Positions 45,729 to 56,180 of a stretch of 64,000 bases of DNA are shown in pieces. Origin of the DNA: Rhodocyclaceae bacterium (GTDB lineage: Bacteria > Pseudomonadota > Gammaproteobacteria > Burkholderiales > Rhodocyclaceae). The notes below the pieces were generated by a model. The model saw only the letters and a list, made by a program, of their open reading frames with translations, was not told the DNA's origin and did not search any database. A program made the position numbers and the translations under genes. How positions within the stretch are numbered: position 1 is the stretch's first letter; each line of letters begins with the position of its first letter. The stretch lies in assembly GCA_023383815.1 (NCBI GenBank), contig JAHDYG010000002.1, forward strand, positions 186,001-250,000, written 5' to 3'.

Positions 45729-46913
45729 ATGGCAGTTCGTGATGTGGTGGTATTGAGCGCGGTGCGTTCCGCGGTGGGCGCCTTCGGCGGCAGTCTGAGC
45801 ACGATGGAACCGGCAGAGCTGGCCGGCGCGGTGATGAAGGAGGCCGTCGGCCGCTCGGGGGTCGATCCGAAACAGATCAACTACGTGACCGTCGGCAACT
45901 GCATTCCGACCGAATCGCGCTACGCCTACGTCGCGCGCGTCGCGTCGATCCAGGCTGGACTGCCGATGGATTCGGTGGCGATGGCGGTCAACCGCCTGTG
46001 CTCGTCGGGTCTGCAGGGCATCGTCACGACCTCGCAGGCGATCATGCTTGGCGACTGCGATTTCGGCGTCGGTGGCGGGGTCGAGGTGATGTCGCGCGGG
46101 GCCTACCTGTCGACGGCGATGCGCAACGGCGCCCGCATGGGCGACACCGCACTGATCGACGCGATGGTGGCAGTGCTGACCGATCCGTTCGGTGCCGGGC
46201 ACATGGGCATCACCGCCGAGAATCTGGCGCAGAAGTGGGGCATCAGCCGTGAAGACCAGGATGCCTTCGCGGTCGAGTCGCAGCGCCGCGCAGCCGCCGC
46301 GATCGCCGAAGGGCGTTTCAAGTCGCAGATCGTGCCGATCGTGCAGCAGACCCGCAAGGGCGAAGTCGTGTTCGATACCGATGAGCATGTCAAGGCGAAC
46401 ACCACGCTCGAATCACTGGCGAAGATGAAGCCGGCATTCAAGAAGGATGGTACGGTCACGGCCGGCAACGCTTCGGGGATCAACGACGGGGCGTCCTTCT
46501 TCGTGCTCGCAGCGGCCGACGCCGCCCAGAAGGCGGGCTACAAGCCGATGGCGCGTCTGGTGTCGTATGCGCTGGCCGGGGTGCCGAACGAGATCATGGG
46601 CGAAGGACCGATTCCGGCCTCGAAGCTCGCTCTGAAGCGCGCCGGGCTGAGCCTCGACCAGATGGACGTCATCGAGTCGAACGAAGCGTTCGCAGCCCAG
46701 GCGCTCGCGGTGGCCAAGGGACTGGAACTCGACCTGACCAAGACCAACCCGAACGGCGGCGCCATCGCGCTCGGCCATCCGGTGGGCTGCTCGGGCGCGT
46801 TCATCGCGACCAAGGCGCTGTATGAGCTGCAGCGTACCAACGGCCGCTATGCCCTCGTGACGATGTGCATTGGCGGTGGCCAGGGCATCGCGACGGTGTT
46901 CGAGCGCATCTGA
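45729..46913 (+). CDS. Acetyl-CoA acetyltransferase (BktB-like thiolase)
   Basis: A 394-residue biosynthetic thiolase. The catalytic residues are C91 in [10 protein letters not shown], the His in G-H-P-V-G and the late Cys in M-C-I-G-G-G-Q-G. It condenses acyl-CoA with acetyl-CoA, or the reverse, and closely follows the BktB/PhaA sequence pattern (for instance [10 protein letters not shown]). Use in polyhydroxyalkanoate synthesis or ketone metabolism is plausible but no phaB or phaC is adjacent. The spacing (G-G-A-G-A before the ATG) indicates good translation. Confidence 0.95.
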   Translation: MAVRDVVVLSAVRSAVGAFGGSLSTMEPAELAGAVMKEAVGRSGVDPKQINYVTVGNCIPTESRYAYVARVASIQAGLPMDSVAMAVNRLCSSGLQGIVTTSQAIMLGDCDFGVGGGVEVMSRGAYLSTAMRNGARMGDTALIDAMVAVLTDPFGAGHMGITAENLAQKWGISREDQDAFAVESQRRAAAAIAEGRFKSQIVPIVQQTRKGEVVFDTDEHVKANTTLESLAKMKPAFKKDGTVTAGNASGINDGASFFVLAAADAAQKAGYKPMARLVSYALAGVPNEIMGEGPIPASKLALKRAGLSLDQMDVIESNEAFAAQALAVAKGLELDLTKTNPNGGAIALGHPVGCSGAFIATKALYELQRTNGRYALVTMCIGGGQGIATVFERI

Positions 46914-46957
46914 ACGTAGCCAGCGCGGCCCGGGCGGCCGCTCCAGGGGGAGGGGGA

Positions 46958-49900
46958 ATGGAGCCAAGCACCGACTCCGGCGCCGCGCAATGCTCCGGCG
47001 TGACGGATCCCGCGGAGGAGATCCGCACGCTGCGGGCCGAACTTGCGCGCAGCGAAGAGGCACGTCGCAGGGCCGAGGGCGCGCTCGCGCGTAGTGCGGC
47101 CTACAACCGCAAGGTCTACCAGAACTCTCCCGTCCCGATCGTGATCATCGATCCGATGGTCGGGATCGTCGATTGCAACGAGGCGGCCGTGCGTCTGTAC
47201 GGTTATCGCTCGCGTGACGAAGTGCTCGGCAAGAGTTCTCTCGATTTCTCGGCGCCGGTCCAGTACGACGGCACGGACAGCCAGTCAGCCAGCGAAGAGA
47301 TCTCGCGCTCCATCCTGGAGCACGGCATCGCCAACTTCCTGTGGCGGGCCAGGCGGGGGAACGGCGAGCTTTTCGATGCCGAAGTCAACCTCATGGCCTT
47401 CGACTGTGGCGGGCGCATCCAGCTGCGTTTCACCGTCACCGACGTTTCCGAGCAGCGTCGCGCGCGCGAGGAGATCGAGCGCCAGCAGGCCGAGATCCGC
47501 AAGCTGCTCGAAGAGCAGCAGGCGATCTTCGAGAATGCGCCATTCTCGATCTGCTATACCGCAGACGGCGTCATCCTGCGGGCCAACAAGCGCTTCTGCG
47601 AGAGCCTCAACGTCCGGCTGGAGGACATCCTCGGGCAGCCGGTCGCGACGACGCTCTTTGATACGCCGCAGGATTACGAGGCGTTCTCCGCACACGCGGG
47701 CCCCATCCTTGCAGCGGGACGCGAGGTGCGCACCGAATGGGTGTTCGCGCGCGAGGACGGCACGCGCTTCGATGCGATGGTTTCCGGGCAGGGAATCCGC
47801 ATCCCGGGCTACGAACGATCGGCCGTCTGGGCCTATGAGGACATCTCGGAGCGCAAGCGGCTCGAGCGCGACCGGCAGGAGAACGAGAGCCGCCTGCGCA
47901 GGATCCTGGAGAACAGCCCCGTGGGGGTCATCATCGGCACCGAGGAAGGCCGCGTCGTGTTCGCGAACCGACGCCATGCCGAGATGCTCGGTCTGGACCC
48001 GGACTGTCTGGAAGACTACCGCACGGTGAGTTCCTGGAAGCATCCTGCCGACCGCGAGGAATTTCTCGAACAGTTGCGGCGCGACGGTGCCGTGAAGGAC
48101 TACGAGGCGGCCTTCGTGCGCAGCGATGGCACGCCGATCACGATCCTGCTCTCATCGGTGTTGCTCGATTTTTCCGACGGGCGCTATCTCGTTTCCTGGC
48201 TCTATGACATCACCGAGCGCCAGCTCGCCGAGCAGCGCGTTGCGCGCAGCGAGGAGCGGCTCAACCTCGCGCTGCACGGCGCCAACCTTGGCCTCTATGA
48301 CTGGCAGCTCGACGAAGAGGGCAACATCCAGCGCTCGACCATCAACCCGCTGTGGGCCGAGATGCTCGGCTACACCAAGCGCGAGTTGCAGCAGCGCTAC
48401 GCAACCTACGTCGAGTGCTGGTCGGACCTTGCGCACCCGGACGACCAGGAGCGCGTATGGACACTGCTTCAGCGCTTTCTGGTCAACGAGGACATGAGCT
48501 ACCGGGCCGAGTACCGGATGCGGTCCTCGTGCGGCGACTGGGTGTGGATTCTGGACATCGGTCATGCAGCCGAGCGTGACGACGAGGGTCGGGCGCGGCG
48601 CGTGGTGGGCATCCACCAGGACATCACCGAGCGCAAGACGGCAGAGGCCACGCTGCGTGAAAGCGAGGCCTACAACAAGATGCTGTTCCAGGAGTCGTCG
48701 CGCCCGATCGTGATTCTCGATCCGACGCGCGGCTTCACCGACTGCAATCCAGCGGCCGTCAAGATGTACGGGGTGGCAACGCGCGAGGAGGTCCTGGGCC
48801 GCAATCCGCTGCATTTTTCGGCACCGTTCCAGTACGACGGCACCGACAGCCGGACCGCCGGCGAGCGGCTCGTGCGCAGCACCCTCAAGAGCGGCACGGC
48901 GACCTTCGAATGGCGCCATCAGCGACCGGATGGCGAGATCTGGGACGCCGAGGTGCACCTGATCGCATTCGATTTTCGCGGCCGGCGCCTGATGCAGTTC
49001 ACGCTCGACGACGTGACCGAGAAGCGGCGCACGCGCATGGAGATCGAGAGCCAGCAGCGCGAGCTGAAGGCGCTGCTCGCCGAGCAGCAGATGATCTTCG
49101 ACAATGCACCGAATGGCATCATCTTCACGGCCGACGGTGTCATCCTGCGCGTCAACCGGCGCATCGGAGAGTATCTGGGCTATCAGCCCGAGGAGTTGAT
49201 CGGGCAGCCAGGATCGATCATCCAGCACTCGGCTCAGAAGTACGTGGAGCTGGGGGAGCTGGTCGGTCCGCAGCTGGCAGCCGGCAAGGACGTCAACGTC
49301 GAGTGGGTCTTCGCCCGCAAGGATGGCGGGGACTTCGTCGCCCAGGTGTCGGGGCGAGGCATTCAGGCGGCCGATCACCAGTGGGTGACGATCTGGGTGT
49401 TCGAGGACATCGCCGAGCGCAAGGCTGCCGAGCGCGCGATGGAAGAGGCGCGCCGCGTTGCCGAGGACGCGGCGCGGGCGAAGAGCGAGTTTCTCGCCAA
49501 CATGAGCCATGAGATCCGCACGCCGATGAACGCGATCATCGGCATGTCGCATCTGGCGCTTCAGACCCGGCTCGACCGTCAGCAGCGCAACTACATCGAG
49601 AAGTCGCACCGCGCGGCCGTGAACCTGCTTGGCATCATCAACGACGTGCTCGATTTCTCGAAGGCCGAAGCGGGCAAGATGTCGATCGAGCATACGGTGT
49701 TCCGCCTCGACGAAGTGCTCGACCATCTGGCCAACGTGATCGGATTCAAGGCCGAAGACAAGGGCCTGGAGTTGCTGTTCGACCTCGCGCCGACGATGCC
49801 GTCGACGCTGATCGGCGATCCTCTGCGTCTGGGCCAGATTCTCGTGAATCTTGCAAACAACGCAGTGAAGTTCACCGAGCGCGGGGAAGTCGTGATCGGC

Positions 49901-51688
49901 ATGGAGCCAGCCGGTGTCGACGGCCAGAACGTCGAACTGCACTTCTGGGTCCGCGACTCGGGAATCGGAATGACGCCCGAGCAGCGTGCGAAACTCTTCC
50001 AGTCGTTCAGTCAGGCCGACAGCTCGACGACGCGCAAGTATGGCGGCACCGGCCTGGGACTGGCGATCTCGAAGGCGCTCGTCGAGCTCATGGGCGGGCG
50101 GATCTGGGTCGACAGCGAACCGGGCAAGGGGTCCGTGTTTCATTTCACGGCGCGCTTCGGCGCCCAGGATGAGGCCGCCGCACCGCGGCGCCTGACGCGC
50201 GAGCAACTGCAGGGGCTGCGCGTGCTGGTCGTCGACGACAACGAGGCGGCGCGCGAGATCACGGCCGGCATCGCGCGCGAGCTCGGTCTGCGGGTCGACA
50301 CCGCGAGCGACGGCAGGCATGCGTTGCAGGCGGTTGCCGAGGCGGCTGCCGCGAACACGCCGTTCGATCTCGTGCTGATCGACTGGAAGATGCCGCTGCT
50401 CGATGGAGTCGAGACCCTCAAGCAATTGAAGGAAACCTGGTCGGCCGTGATCCCGGCCGCAATCATGGTCACGGCTTACGGTCGCGACGAGGCGCTGAGC
50501 GAAGCCGAGCGCCATGGGGTGTCGCTGAGTTCGGTGCTGACCAAGCCCGTCACGGCAACCCAGCTCGTCTCGGCGATCAGCCAGGCAGTCGACCCCGAAC
50601 GCCCGGCCGAAACCGTGGCGACCCGAAAGGGCGATGACTACACACAGGTGATGGCCGAGCTCGCTGGCGCACGGCTGTTGCTGGTCGAAGACAACGAGCT
50701 CAACCAGGAACTGGTTCAGGAGTTGCTGCGCAGCGCCGGAGTCGAGACCGTGCTTGCGGAAAATGGCAGTGCGGCGCTGGAGTGCCTCGCGAGCGATGCG
50801 GACTTCGACGGCGTGCTGATGGACTGCCAGATGCCGGTCATGGATGGCTACGAGGCCACACGCAGGATTCGCGAGAATCCGGCCTTCGCATCGATGCCGA
50901 TCATCGCGATGACGGCCAATGCGCTGGCCGGCGATCGCGAGCGTGCGATGGCCACCGGCATGAACGACTATGTCTCCAAGCCGATCGATGTCGGAACCAT
51001 GTTCCGCACCATCGCGCGCTGGGTCCGTCCTGCCGACACCTCGCGTCCGGCCGAGGCGGTGGCTCCGAGTCCCGTCGCGAGGTCGTTCGTCTCGACCCTG
51101 CCCGAGCTTCCCGGCGTCGACAAGCGGGTCGGCATGGCCACGGCCATGAACGATGAGCGGCTCTACCGCTCCCTGCTCGAAAAATTCCTGCGCGGGCAGG
51201 CTGGATTCGCGGAATCCTTCCGTGATGCACGGTCTGCAGGGGATGCGCAGGCCGCAGAGCGCGCGGCGCATACCCTGAAAGGCGTCGCGGGCAACATCGG
51301 TGCGCGCGGCGTGCAGTCGGCGGCGGCCGAACTCGAGCGCGCGTGCCGTTTTGGCGAACCGGAAGCGCGGCTATCTGCCCTGGCCGAGGCCGTCATGACC
51401 GAGCTCGACCCCGTGCTCAACGCGCTCGGGGCCCTGCTCACGAAGAACGAACCTTCTCCGGAGCAGGCGGGGCCGGTCGATGCGGTGCGGCTCGCCGATT
51501 TCAGCGCACGCCTCGAAAGCCTGCTTGTCGATGGCGATTCGGCTGCGGCCGATCTTCTGCGCGAGGAAGGCGCCTGTCTCGCTCAGGCCTATCCAGCACA
51601 CTACGGAGAGATCGAGGCTGCGATCCAGGGCTTCGATTTCGAAGCTGCGCTCGAACGCCTGCGACAGGCGACTGGCGCCACGGCCTGA
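46958..51688 (+). CDS. Six-PAS hybrid sensor kinase with two receivers and Hpt
   Basis: A 1576-residue cytoplasmic hybrid kinase with no membrane helix. PAS domains begin near residues 48, 180, 305, 425, 571 and 705. The pair at 48-305 closely resembles the pair at 571-823 (A-Y-N-x-x-x-x-Q; F-S-A-P-x-Q-Y-D-G-T-D-S), an internal duplication. The HisKA motif N-M-S-H851-E-I-R-T-P and a full ATPase domain follow. Receiver 1 has D1142 (L-I-D-W-K-M-P), receiver 2 D1289 (L-M-D-C-Q-M-P) and Hpt His1438 (A-H-T-L-K-G), so a complete phosphorelay lies in one chain. The start follows GGGGGAGGGGGA. The diguanylate cyclase response regulator ends convergently 31 bases downstream. Confidence 0.93.
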   Translation: MEPSTDSGAAQCSGVTDPAEEIRTLRAELARSEEARRRAEGALARSAAYNRKVYQNSPVPIVIIDPMVGIVDCNEAAVRLYGYRSRDEVLGKSSLDFSAPVQYDGTDSQSASEEISRSILEHGIANFLWRARRGNGELFDAEVNLMAFDCGGRIQLRFTVTDVSEQRRAREEIERQQAEIRKLLEEQQAIFENAPFSICYTADGVILRANKRFCESLNVRLEDILGQPVATTLFDTPQDYEAFSAHAGPILAAGREVRTEWVFAREDGTRFDAMVSGQGIRIPGYERSAVWAYEDISERKRLERDRQENESRLRRILENSPVGVIIGTEEGRVVFANRRHAEMLGLDPDCLEDYRTVSSWKHPADREEFLEQLRRDGAVKDYEAAFVRSDGTPITILLSSVLLDFSDGRYLVSWLYDITERQLAEQRVARSEERLNLALHGANLGLYDWQLDEEGNIQRSTINPLWAEMLGYTKRELQQRYATYVECWSDLAHPDDQERVWTLLQRFLVNEDMSYRAEYRMRSSCGDWVWILDIGHAAERDDEGRARRVVGIHQDITERKTAEATLRESEAYNKMLFQESSRPIVILDPTRGFTDCNPAAVKMYGVATREEVLGRNPLHFSAPFQYDGTDSRTAGERLVRSTLKSGTATFEWRHQRPDGEIWDAEVHLIAFDFRGRRLMQFTLDDVTEKRRTRMEIESQQRELKALLAEQQMIFDNAPNGIIFTADGVILRVNRRIGEYLGYQPEELIGQPGSIIQHSAQKYVELGELVGPQLAAGKDVNVEWVFARKDGGDFVAQVSGRGIQAADHQWVTIWVFEDIAERKAAERAMEEARRVAEDAARAKSEFLANMSHEIRTPMNAIIGMSHLALQTRLDRQQRNYIEKSHRAAVNLLGIINDVLDFSKAEAGKMSIEHTVFRLDEVLDHLANVIGFKAEDKGLELLFDLAPTMPSTLIGDPLRLGQILVNLANNAVKFTERGEVVIGMEPAGVDGQNVELHFWVRDSGIGMTPEQRAKLFQSFSQADSSTTRKYGGTGLGLAISKALVELMGGRIWVDSEPGKGSVFHFTARFGAQDEAAAPRRLTREQLQGLRVLVVDDNEAAREITAGIARELGLRVDTASDGRHALQAVAEAAAANTPFDLVLIDWKMPLLDGVETLKQLKETWSAVIPAAIMVTAYGRDEALSEAERHGVSLSSVLTKPVTATQLVSAISQAVDPERPAETVATRKGDDYTQVMAELAGARLLLVEDNELNQELVQELLRSAGVETVLAENGSAALECLASDADFDGVLMDCQMPVMDGYEATRRIRENPAFASMPIIAMTANALAGDRERAMATGMNDYVSKPIDVGTMFRTIARWVRPADTSRPAEAVAPSPVARSFVSTLPELPGVDKRVGMATAMNDERLYRSLLEKFLRGQAGFAESFRDARSAGDAQAAERAAHTLKGVAGNIGARGVQSAAAELERACRFGEPEARLSALAEAVMTELDPVLNALGALLTKNEPSPEQAGPVDAVRLADFSARLESLLVDGDSAAADLLREEGACLAQAYPAHYGEIEAAIQGFDFEAALERLRQATGATA

Positions 51689-51719
51689 GCTGCAGCTTCG
51701 GCGCTGCTGTGCGGGCGGA

Positions 51720-52628
51720 TCAAGCGCCTCGAACCACGAAGCGGTTGCGTCCGGCTGCCTTGGCTTCGTAGAGCGCGGCGTCGGCCTGGTCGATCAGGGT
51801 CTGCGGATCCTGGCCCGGTTCGGGCACCATGGAGGTGACGCCAAGGCTGATCGTGACGCGGTCGTGGGTCGTCGAGCGGGCGTGTTCGAGCGCGCAGGCG
51901 GCCACAGCCTGCATCATCTGTTCGGCGACCAGCGCGGCGCCCGAAACGGTGGTGCCGGGCAGGATGCAGGCGAATTCCTCGCCGCCGCAGCGTGCGACGA
52001 GATCGGATGATCGGGTGACCGCGCCCGACAGGGCCTGGGCGACCGCGATCAGGCACTGGTCGCCCTGCGGGTGGCCGTAGTGGTCGTTGTAGGCCTTGAA
52101 ATGATCGATGTCGATCGCGATCAGCGCGATCGGCTCATGCTCGCGCACGGCGCGTTTCCACTCCGCTTCAAGGTAGTCGTCGAAGCGGCGGCGATTGTGG
52201 ATGCCGGTCAGGTGGTCGACCGTGGTCAGCCGTTCGAGCAGGTCGCGGCTGCGCTTGAGATCGATGTGGTTGCGTACCCGTGCCTGCACGATCGAGGGGC
52301 GGATCGGCTTCACGATGTAATCGATTGCGCCCAGCGACAGGCCGTAGGCCTCGTCTTCTTCCTCGTCGCGCGAGGAGACGAAGAGGACCGGGATCGATGC
52401 CGTCTTCGGGTTGTTCTTGAGCCGCCGGCAGACTTCGTAGCCGTCCATGCCGGGCATCATCACGTCGAGCAGCACCAGGTCCGGTGGCGGATCGTCCGAG
52501 GCGAGGCTCAGCGCGCGCTCACCATTGATGGCAACCTTGACCCGGTACTGATCCTTCAGGACGGCGGTCAGTACCTGAAGGTTGTCGGGGGAATCATCCA
52601 CAACCAGGATGGTCGCTTGCGTGTGCAT
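51720..52628 (-). CDS. Response regulator diguanylate cyclase (REC-GGDEF)
   Basis: A 302-residue two-domain protein. The receiver (about 6-125) has D-D-S and the phosphoacceptor in L-L-D-V-M-M-P-G. The GGDEF domain (about 140-300) has G-G-E-E-F, an active cyclase motif, and R-S-S-D five residues before it, matching the inhibitory RxxD I-site for c-di-GMP feedback. It probably makes cyclic di-GMP under control of the six-PAS kinase that ends 31 bases away on the opposite strand. The ATG at 52628 is the first in-frame ATG. Confidence 0.94.
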   Translation of the reverse strand: MHTQATILVVDDSPDNLQVLTAVLKDQYRVKVAINGERALSLASDDPPPDLVLLDVMMPGMDGYEVCRRLKNNPKTASIPVLFVSSRDEEEDEAYGLSLGAIDYIVKPIRPSIVQARVRNHIDLKRSRDLLERLTTVDHLTGIHNRRRFDDYLEAEWKRAVREHEPIALIAIDIDHFKAYNDHYGHPQGDQCLIAVAQALSGAVTRSSDLVARCGGEEFACILPGTTVSGAALVAEQMMQAVAACALEHARSTTHDRVTISLGVTSMVPEPGQDPQTLIDQADAALYEAKAAGRNRFVVRGA

Positions 52629-52746
52629 CAACGGGCCTCCGGTGTCGGCATGCCAAGAATGGGCCGTGCAAGCATACCTCGATTCGACGCTGCGGCGCCG
52701 CTCGCCGTCCCCGGAAGGCGCCCGGATCCGGGAGTGTGTGCACGCA

Positions 52747-54627
52747 TCAGCGATGCTCGCCGCGCAGCCGTGCCACGATGTCCTGCAAGCTCTGTGGGCT
52801 GGCCTCCTGCGCCACGACCGGTTCGGCGATGATGAGCCCGATGCGGTTGAACGCGCCGCGGCGGAACGGGCGGCTCATCGCGGGGCCGTCCTTGCGGCTG
52901 AAAAAGCTTCCCCACAGGCCGCGCAACGCCATCGGAACGACCGGTACCGGATTGCGCTCGAGGATGCGCGTCACGCCGGGCCTGAAGGGATAGAGATCTC
53001 CGTTATCGGTGATCCTCCCCTCCGGGAAGATGCCAACGAGGTCGCCGGCTTCAAGCGCCCGCGACACCTCCTCGAAGGCGCGCTCCATCATCTGTGGATC
53101 TTCCTTCGCTGACGCGATCGGGATTGCGCGGCTGGTGCGGAAGGCGAAGGACAGGATCGGCCAGCGGAAGATGCGGTGATCCATCACGAAGCGGATTGGT
53201 CGGCGGCAGGCAGCCATGATGATCAGCGCGTCGACGAAGCTCACGTGGTTGGCCACGATCAGTGCCGGACCCTCATCGGGGACGCGCTCGATGCCTTCGA
53301 TGCGCAGGCGGTACACCGTGTGGACCAGCATCCAGACGATGAAGCGCAGCAGGAACTCTGGCACCAGGGTGAAGATGTAGAGTGCCACCGCGGCGTTGAG
53401 CAGCCCGGTGACGAGGAAGAGTTGCGGCACCGAGAGGCCGGCGGCGAGAAGCCCTGCGCCCATGCCGGCGGCGATGACCATGAAGAGTGCGTTGAGGATG
53501 TTGTTGCCGGCGATGATGCGCGAGCGGTGCGAGGGCTCGGAGCGGCTCTGGATCAGCGCATAGAGCGGCACGATGAAGAAGCCGCCGAAGACGCCGATCA
53601 TCACCAGGTCGAAGAGCACGCGCCAGGTCTCGAAGCGCGACAGCAGCGCCGAGACCGGCAGGTTCGTGCCGTAGGCGCCAAGCGCCGGGCTTGCCCACCA
53701 GAGGTCGAGCGCGAAGAGCGACAGGCCGATCGCCCCGAAGGGCACCAGACCCAGTTCGACCCTGCCGGCCGACATTTTCTCGCACGCGAGCGAGCCAGCT
53801 CCGATTCCGACCGAGAACATCGCGAGCAGCAAGGTCACGGCACGCTCGTCGCCCCCCAGGTATTCCGCAGCGAAGGCAGGAAACTGTGACAGGAAGAGTG
53901 CGCCGTAGAACCAGAACCACGACACCCCCAGAATCGACAGGAACACGGTGCGGTTGCGGCGGGTGAACTGCACCATGTGCCAGGTCTGGCTGACCGGGTT
54001 CCAGTTGACCCGGAGCCCCGGGTCGGCGGCGGCGGCGAGCGGGATCCGGCGGCTGGCGAGATAGCCCGCAACGGCGACGGCGAGCACGCCACCCGAGACC
54101 CACGTCGGCCCGTTCGGTACCGCAATCAAAAGGCCGCCCACGATGGTGCCGACGAGGATCGCGACGAAGGTTCCGGCCTCGACCAGCGCGTTGCCGCCCA
54201 CCAGTTCCTCCTCGCGCAACTGCTGCGGGATGATCGCGTATTTCACCGGGCCGAAGATCGCCGACTGCGTGCCCATCAGGAACAGCACCGTCAGCATCAG
54301 CGACAGTGAGCCCAGCCCGAAGCCGACCCCGGCCAGCAGCATGATCACGATCTCGAGGAGCTTGGTGAAACGGATCAGGCGGCTCTTTTCGTACTTGTCG
54401 GCAAGCTGTCCGGCCGTCGCGGAGAACAGGAAGAACGGCAGGATGAACACGCCGGCCGCGAGATTGACCAGCACGCCGGGGGACAGGCTGGTGAGCTGCG
54501 CCGCCTGGAAGGTGATCAGCACGACCAGTGCGTTCTTGTAGAAATTGTCGTTGAACGCACCGAGGAACTGGGTGAGGAAGAAGGGCAGGAAGCGGCGCTC
54601 TTCGAGCAGCTTGAACTGGGTGCTCAT
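52747..54627 (-). CDS. MFS transporter fused to PlsC-type acyltransferase
   Basis: A 626-residue fusion. Residues about 1-410 form a 12-helix MFS domain like the lysophospholipid flippase LplT (F-L-G-A-F-N-D-N-F-Y-K-N). Residues about 430-626 form a glycerophosphate acyltransferase domain with N-H-V-S-F-V-D-A-L (HX4D), F-P-E-G-R and the P-x-x-P motif. In related Aas-LplT systems an acyl-ACP ligase is also present; here it is missing. It likely flips and re-acylates lysophospholipids at the inner membrane. The start overlaps the upstream Tat amidohydrolase stop by 4 bases (ATGA). Confidence 0.93.
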   Translation of the reverse strand: MSTQFKLLEERRFLPFFLTQFLGAFNDNFYKNALVVLITFQAAQLTSLSPGVLVNLAAGVFILPFFLFSATAGQLADKYEKSRLIRFTKLLEIVIMLLAGVGFGLGSLSLMLTVLFLMGTQSAIFGPVKYAIIPQQLREEELVGGNALVEAGTFVAILVGTIVGGLLIAVPNGPTWVSGGVLAVAVAGYLASRRIPLAAAADPGLRVNWNPVSQTWHMVQFTRRNRTVFLSILGVSWFWFYGALFLSQFPAFAAEYLGGDERAVTLLLAMFSVGIGAGSLACEKMSAGRVELGLVPFGAIGLSLFALDLWWASPALGAYGTNLPVSALLSRFETWRVLFDLVMIGVFGGFFIVPLYALIQSRSEPSHRSRIIAGNNILNALFMVIAAGMGAGLLAAGLSVPQLFLVTGLLNAAVALYIFTLVPEFLLRFIVWMLVHTVYRLRIEGIERVPDEGPALIVANHVSFVDALIIMAACRRPIRFVMDHRIFRWPILSFAFRTSRAIPIASAKEDPQMMERAFEEVSRALEAGDLVGIFPEGRITDNGDLYPFRPGVTRILERNPVPVVPMALRGLWGSFFSRKDGPAMSRPFRRGAFNRIGLIIAEPVVAQEASPQSLQDIVARLRGEHR

Positions 54628-55883
54628 GTCGTGGTCCGGTCGAAATGGCGGCGGGTTTCGAATACCGCCGGGGCGAAGCGCCTGCCTTGGCTCGTCAGAT
54701 GCCGTTTGAGAACGAAGGTGAAGAGCAGCGGATTGTGGTTGCGGATGGCATCGAGCACCGGCACCGCGTCGCGCTCCAGCATGCCGGCGCGGGCAAAGGC
54801 CGCGGGCGAGATCAGCGGCAGGATGCCCGGCAGCGGGTAGTCGCTGCCGTAGAGCAGGCGTGGGTGCCAGTCCTCGCGTTCGATCAGCGTGCGCAGCGGT
54901 GCAAGCCGGCGGTTGCGCAGGATCGTCGCCGAGATGTCGCCGGTGAGCAGCGTCTCGTAACGCGCCTCGCCCATCATCCGCGTGAAAAGATCGAAGCTTG
55001 GCACGCGCGGACCCTGCTCGCCGCGGTCGGTGTCGACGTCCTCGCCGTGGCTGGCGCAGTGCGCCATCACGACCCGCGCCCCGTGATCGAGTGCACGCCG
55101 CAGGCGCAGCGGATTGCCCCATTCCGGGCGGCCGATTCCAGCCACCGCCTGTTCCTCGCCGACATGCGTGATGAGCGGCAGGTCGAGCCGGGCCAGCGTA
55201 CGGTAGAAGCGATCGCAGGAAGGCGATGCGGGATCGATGCCCATTGCTGGAGGGAGCCATTTCACGGCTCGCGCGCCTTCGGCAACGGCCCGTTCGAGCG
55301 CGTCGACCGCATCCGCGCGTGCGGGATGGATCGAGCACACCCACTCGAAACGATCCGGCGCCGCCTGCGCGACGTCGCGTGCGTAGGCGTCGGGCACGTG
55401 GAAGGCGGACAGATCCGGGCGCCGGGTTCCGTCGGCTTCATGGACGTGATCGAAGGCGAAGAGCATCAGCTTCGAGCCGGGCGCCATGCCCTCCATCAGG
55501 TTGTGGAGGCGCTCGACATAGCTGTCGTCGACGCGTCCGGGCGCCTCGTGCGCGCACCCGGCGTTGAGGTAGAAGAGCCGCTGCAGCCATTCGACCGGAT
55601 GGAGCGGGCTCAGCATGCGCGGCGACATCTCGATGCCGCGCCCCGAATCGCCGGTGCCGGCAAGGTGCGCGTGGCAGTCCCACATGCTGGCCGGATCCAG
55701 CCCCTGCCACGCGGCGCGCACCAGCGGATGATCCGCCAGCTCGGCCGGCAGCGCGGACAGACAGGGGTTGAACACGCGCGGCTGGGCAAGCACAGCGGCG
55801 ACGCCACCCGCCGCGGCGAGCGCGCCGAATCCAGCCGCTGCAGCGAGCCAGCGGCGGCGGCTGGGGGAGAAGGGCGTGCTCAT
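54624..55883 (-). CDS. Tat-exported amidohydrolase
   Basis: A 419-residue protein with a twin-arginine signal S-R-R-R-W-L-A-A-A-A (residues 8-17) and a metal-dependent amidohydrolase domain. Visible metal and catalytic residues are D-C-H-A-H-L (the H-x-H of the first strand), T-H-V-G-E-E, M-A-H-C-A-S-H and L-L-Y-G-S-D-Y-P-L-P. The substrate is unknown; a decarboxylase-like amidohydrolase with a TIM barrel is the nearest pattern. It precedes the MFS-acyltransferase gene and is itself preceded by a coupled 27-codon ORF. Confidence 0.86.
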   Translation of the reverse strand: MSTPFSPSRRRWLAAAAGFGALAAAGGVAAVLAQPRVFNPCLSALPAELADHPLVRAAWQGLDPASMWDCHAHLAGTGDSGRGIEMSPRMLSPLHPVEWLQRLFYLNAGCAHEAPGRVDDSYVERLHNLMEGMAPGSKLMLFAFDHVHEADGTRRPDLSAFHVPDAYARDVAQAAPDRFEWVCSIHPARADAVDALERAVAEGARAVKWLPPAMGIDPASPSCDRFYRTLARLDLPLITHVGEEQAVAGIGRPEWGNPLRLRRALDHGARVVMAHCASHGEDVDTDRGEQGPRVPSFDLFTRMMGEARYETLLTGDISATILRNRRLAPLRTLIEREDWHPRLLYGSDYPLPGILPLISPAAFARAGMLERDAVPVLDAIRNHNPLLFTFVLKRHLTSQGRRFAPAVFETRRHFDRTTT

Positions 55884-55963
55884 CGTCCCGACTCCCGGCC
55901 TTGGCCGAGCAGCCAGGCGGAGTCTTCGCGTCGCATGTACTCGAAGGCGGCCATCACGTTCAT
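55880..55963 (-). CDS. Possible 27-residue coupled leader ORF
   Basis: The minus strand reads M-N-V-M-A-A-F-E-Y-M-R-R-E-D-S-A-W-L-L-G and ends R-E-S-G-R, with the TGA stop overlapping the ATG of the amidohydrolase (ATGA). A coupled short ORF would explain why the amidohydrolase has no evident ribosome-binding site of its own. It could also be a chance frame or a remnant; I recognise no family. The rest of the 297 bases up to the next gene on the plus strand shows nothing else I can name. Confidence 0.3.
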   Translation of the reverse strand: MNVMAAFEYMRREDSAWLLGQGRESGR

Positions 55964-56180
55964 GTGGCGTACTCACTCTCACGGTCTCGTGTGTTCAGTG
56001 AAGCGGATCCGCAGGTGCGTTCCCCCAGCATCTTACGGGGTGAGGTTGATTCGGGTACAGGCAACAATCCGCTGCGGTACGAAATCGGTGCGGATGCGGT
56101 GTGCAGCCTTGACCGTGGGTAGCGACTGCACCCGCTGGCATCTTGTAGCATCCCCTTTGTGTTCCGGACGCAGTGCCCTC

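Noticed and set aside
48152-51271. A 1039-codon open frame on the minus strand opposite the giant kinase
   Set aside because: It lies entirely antisense to an intact kinase with recognisable domains; long antisense frames are common at high GC, and its sequence shows no domain I recognise.
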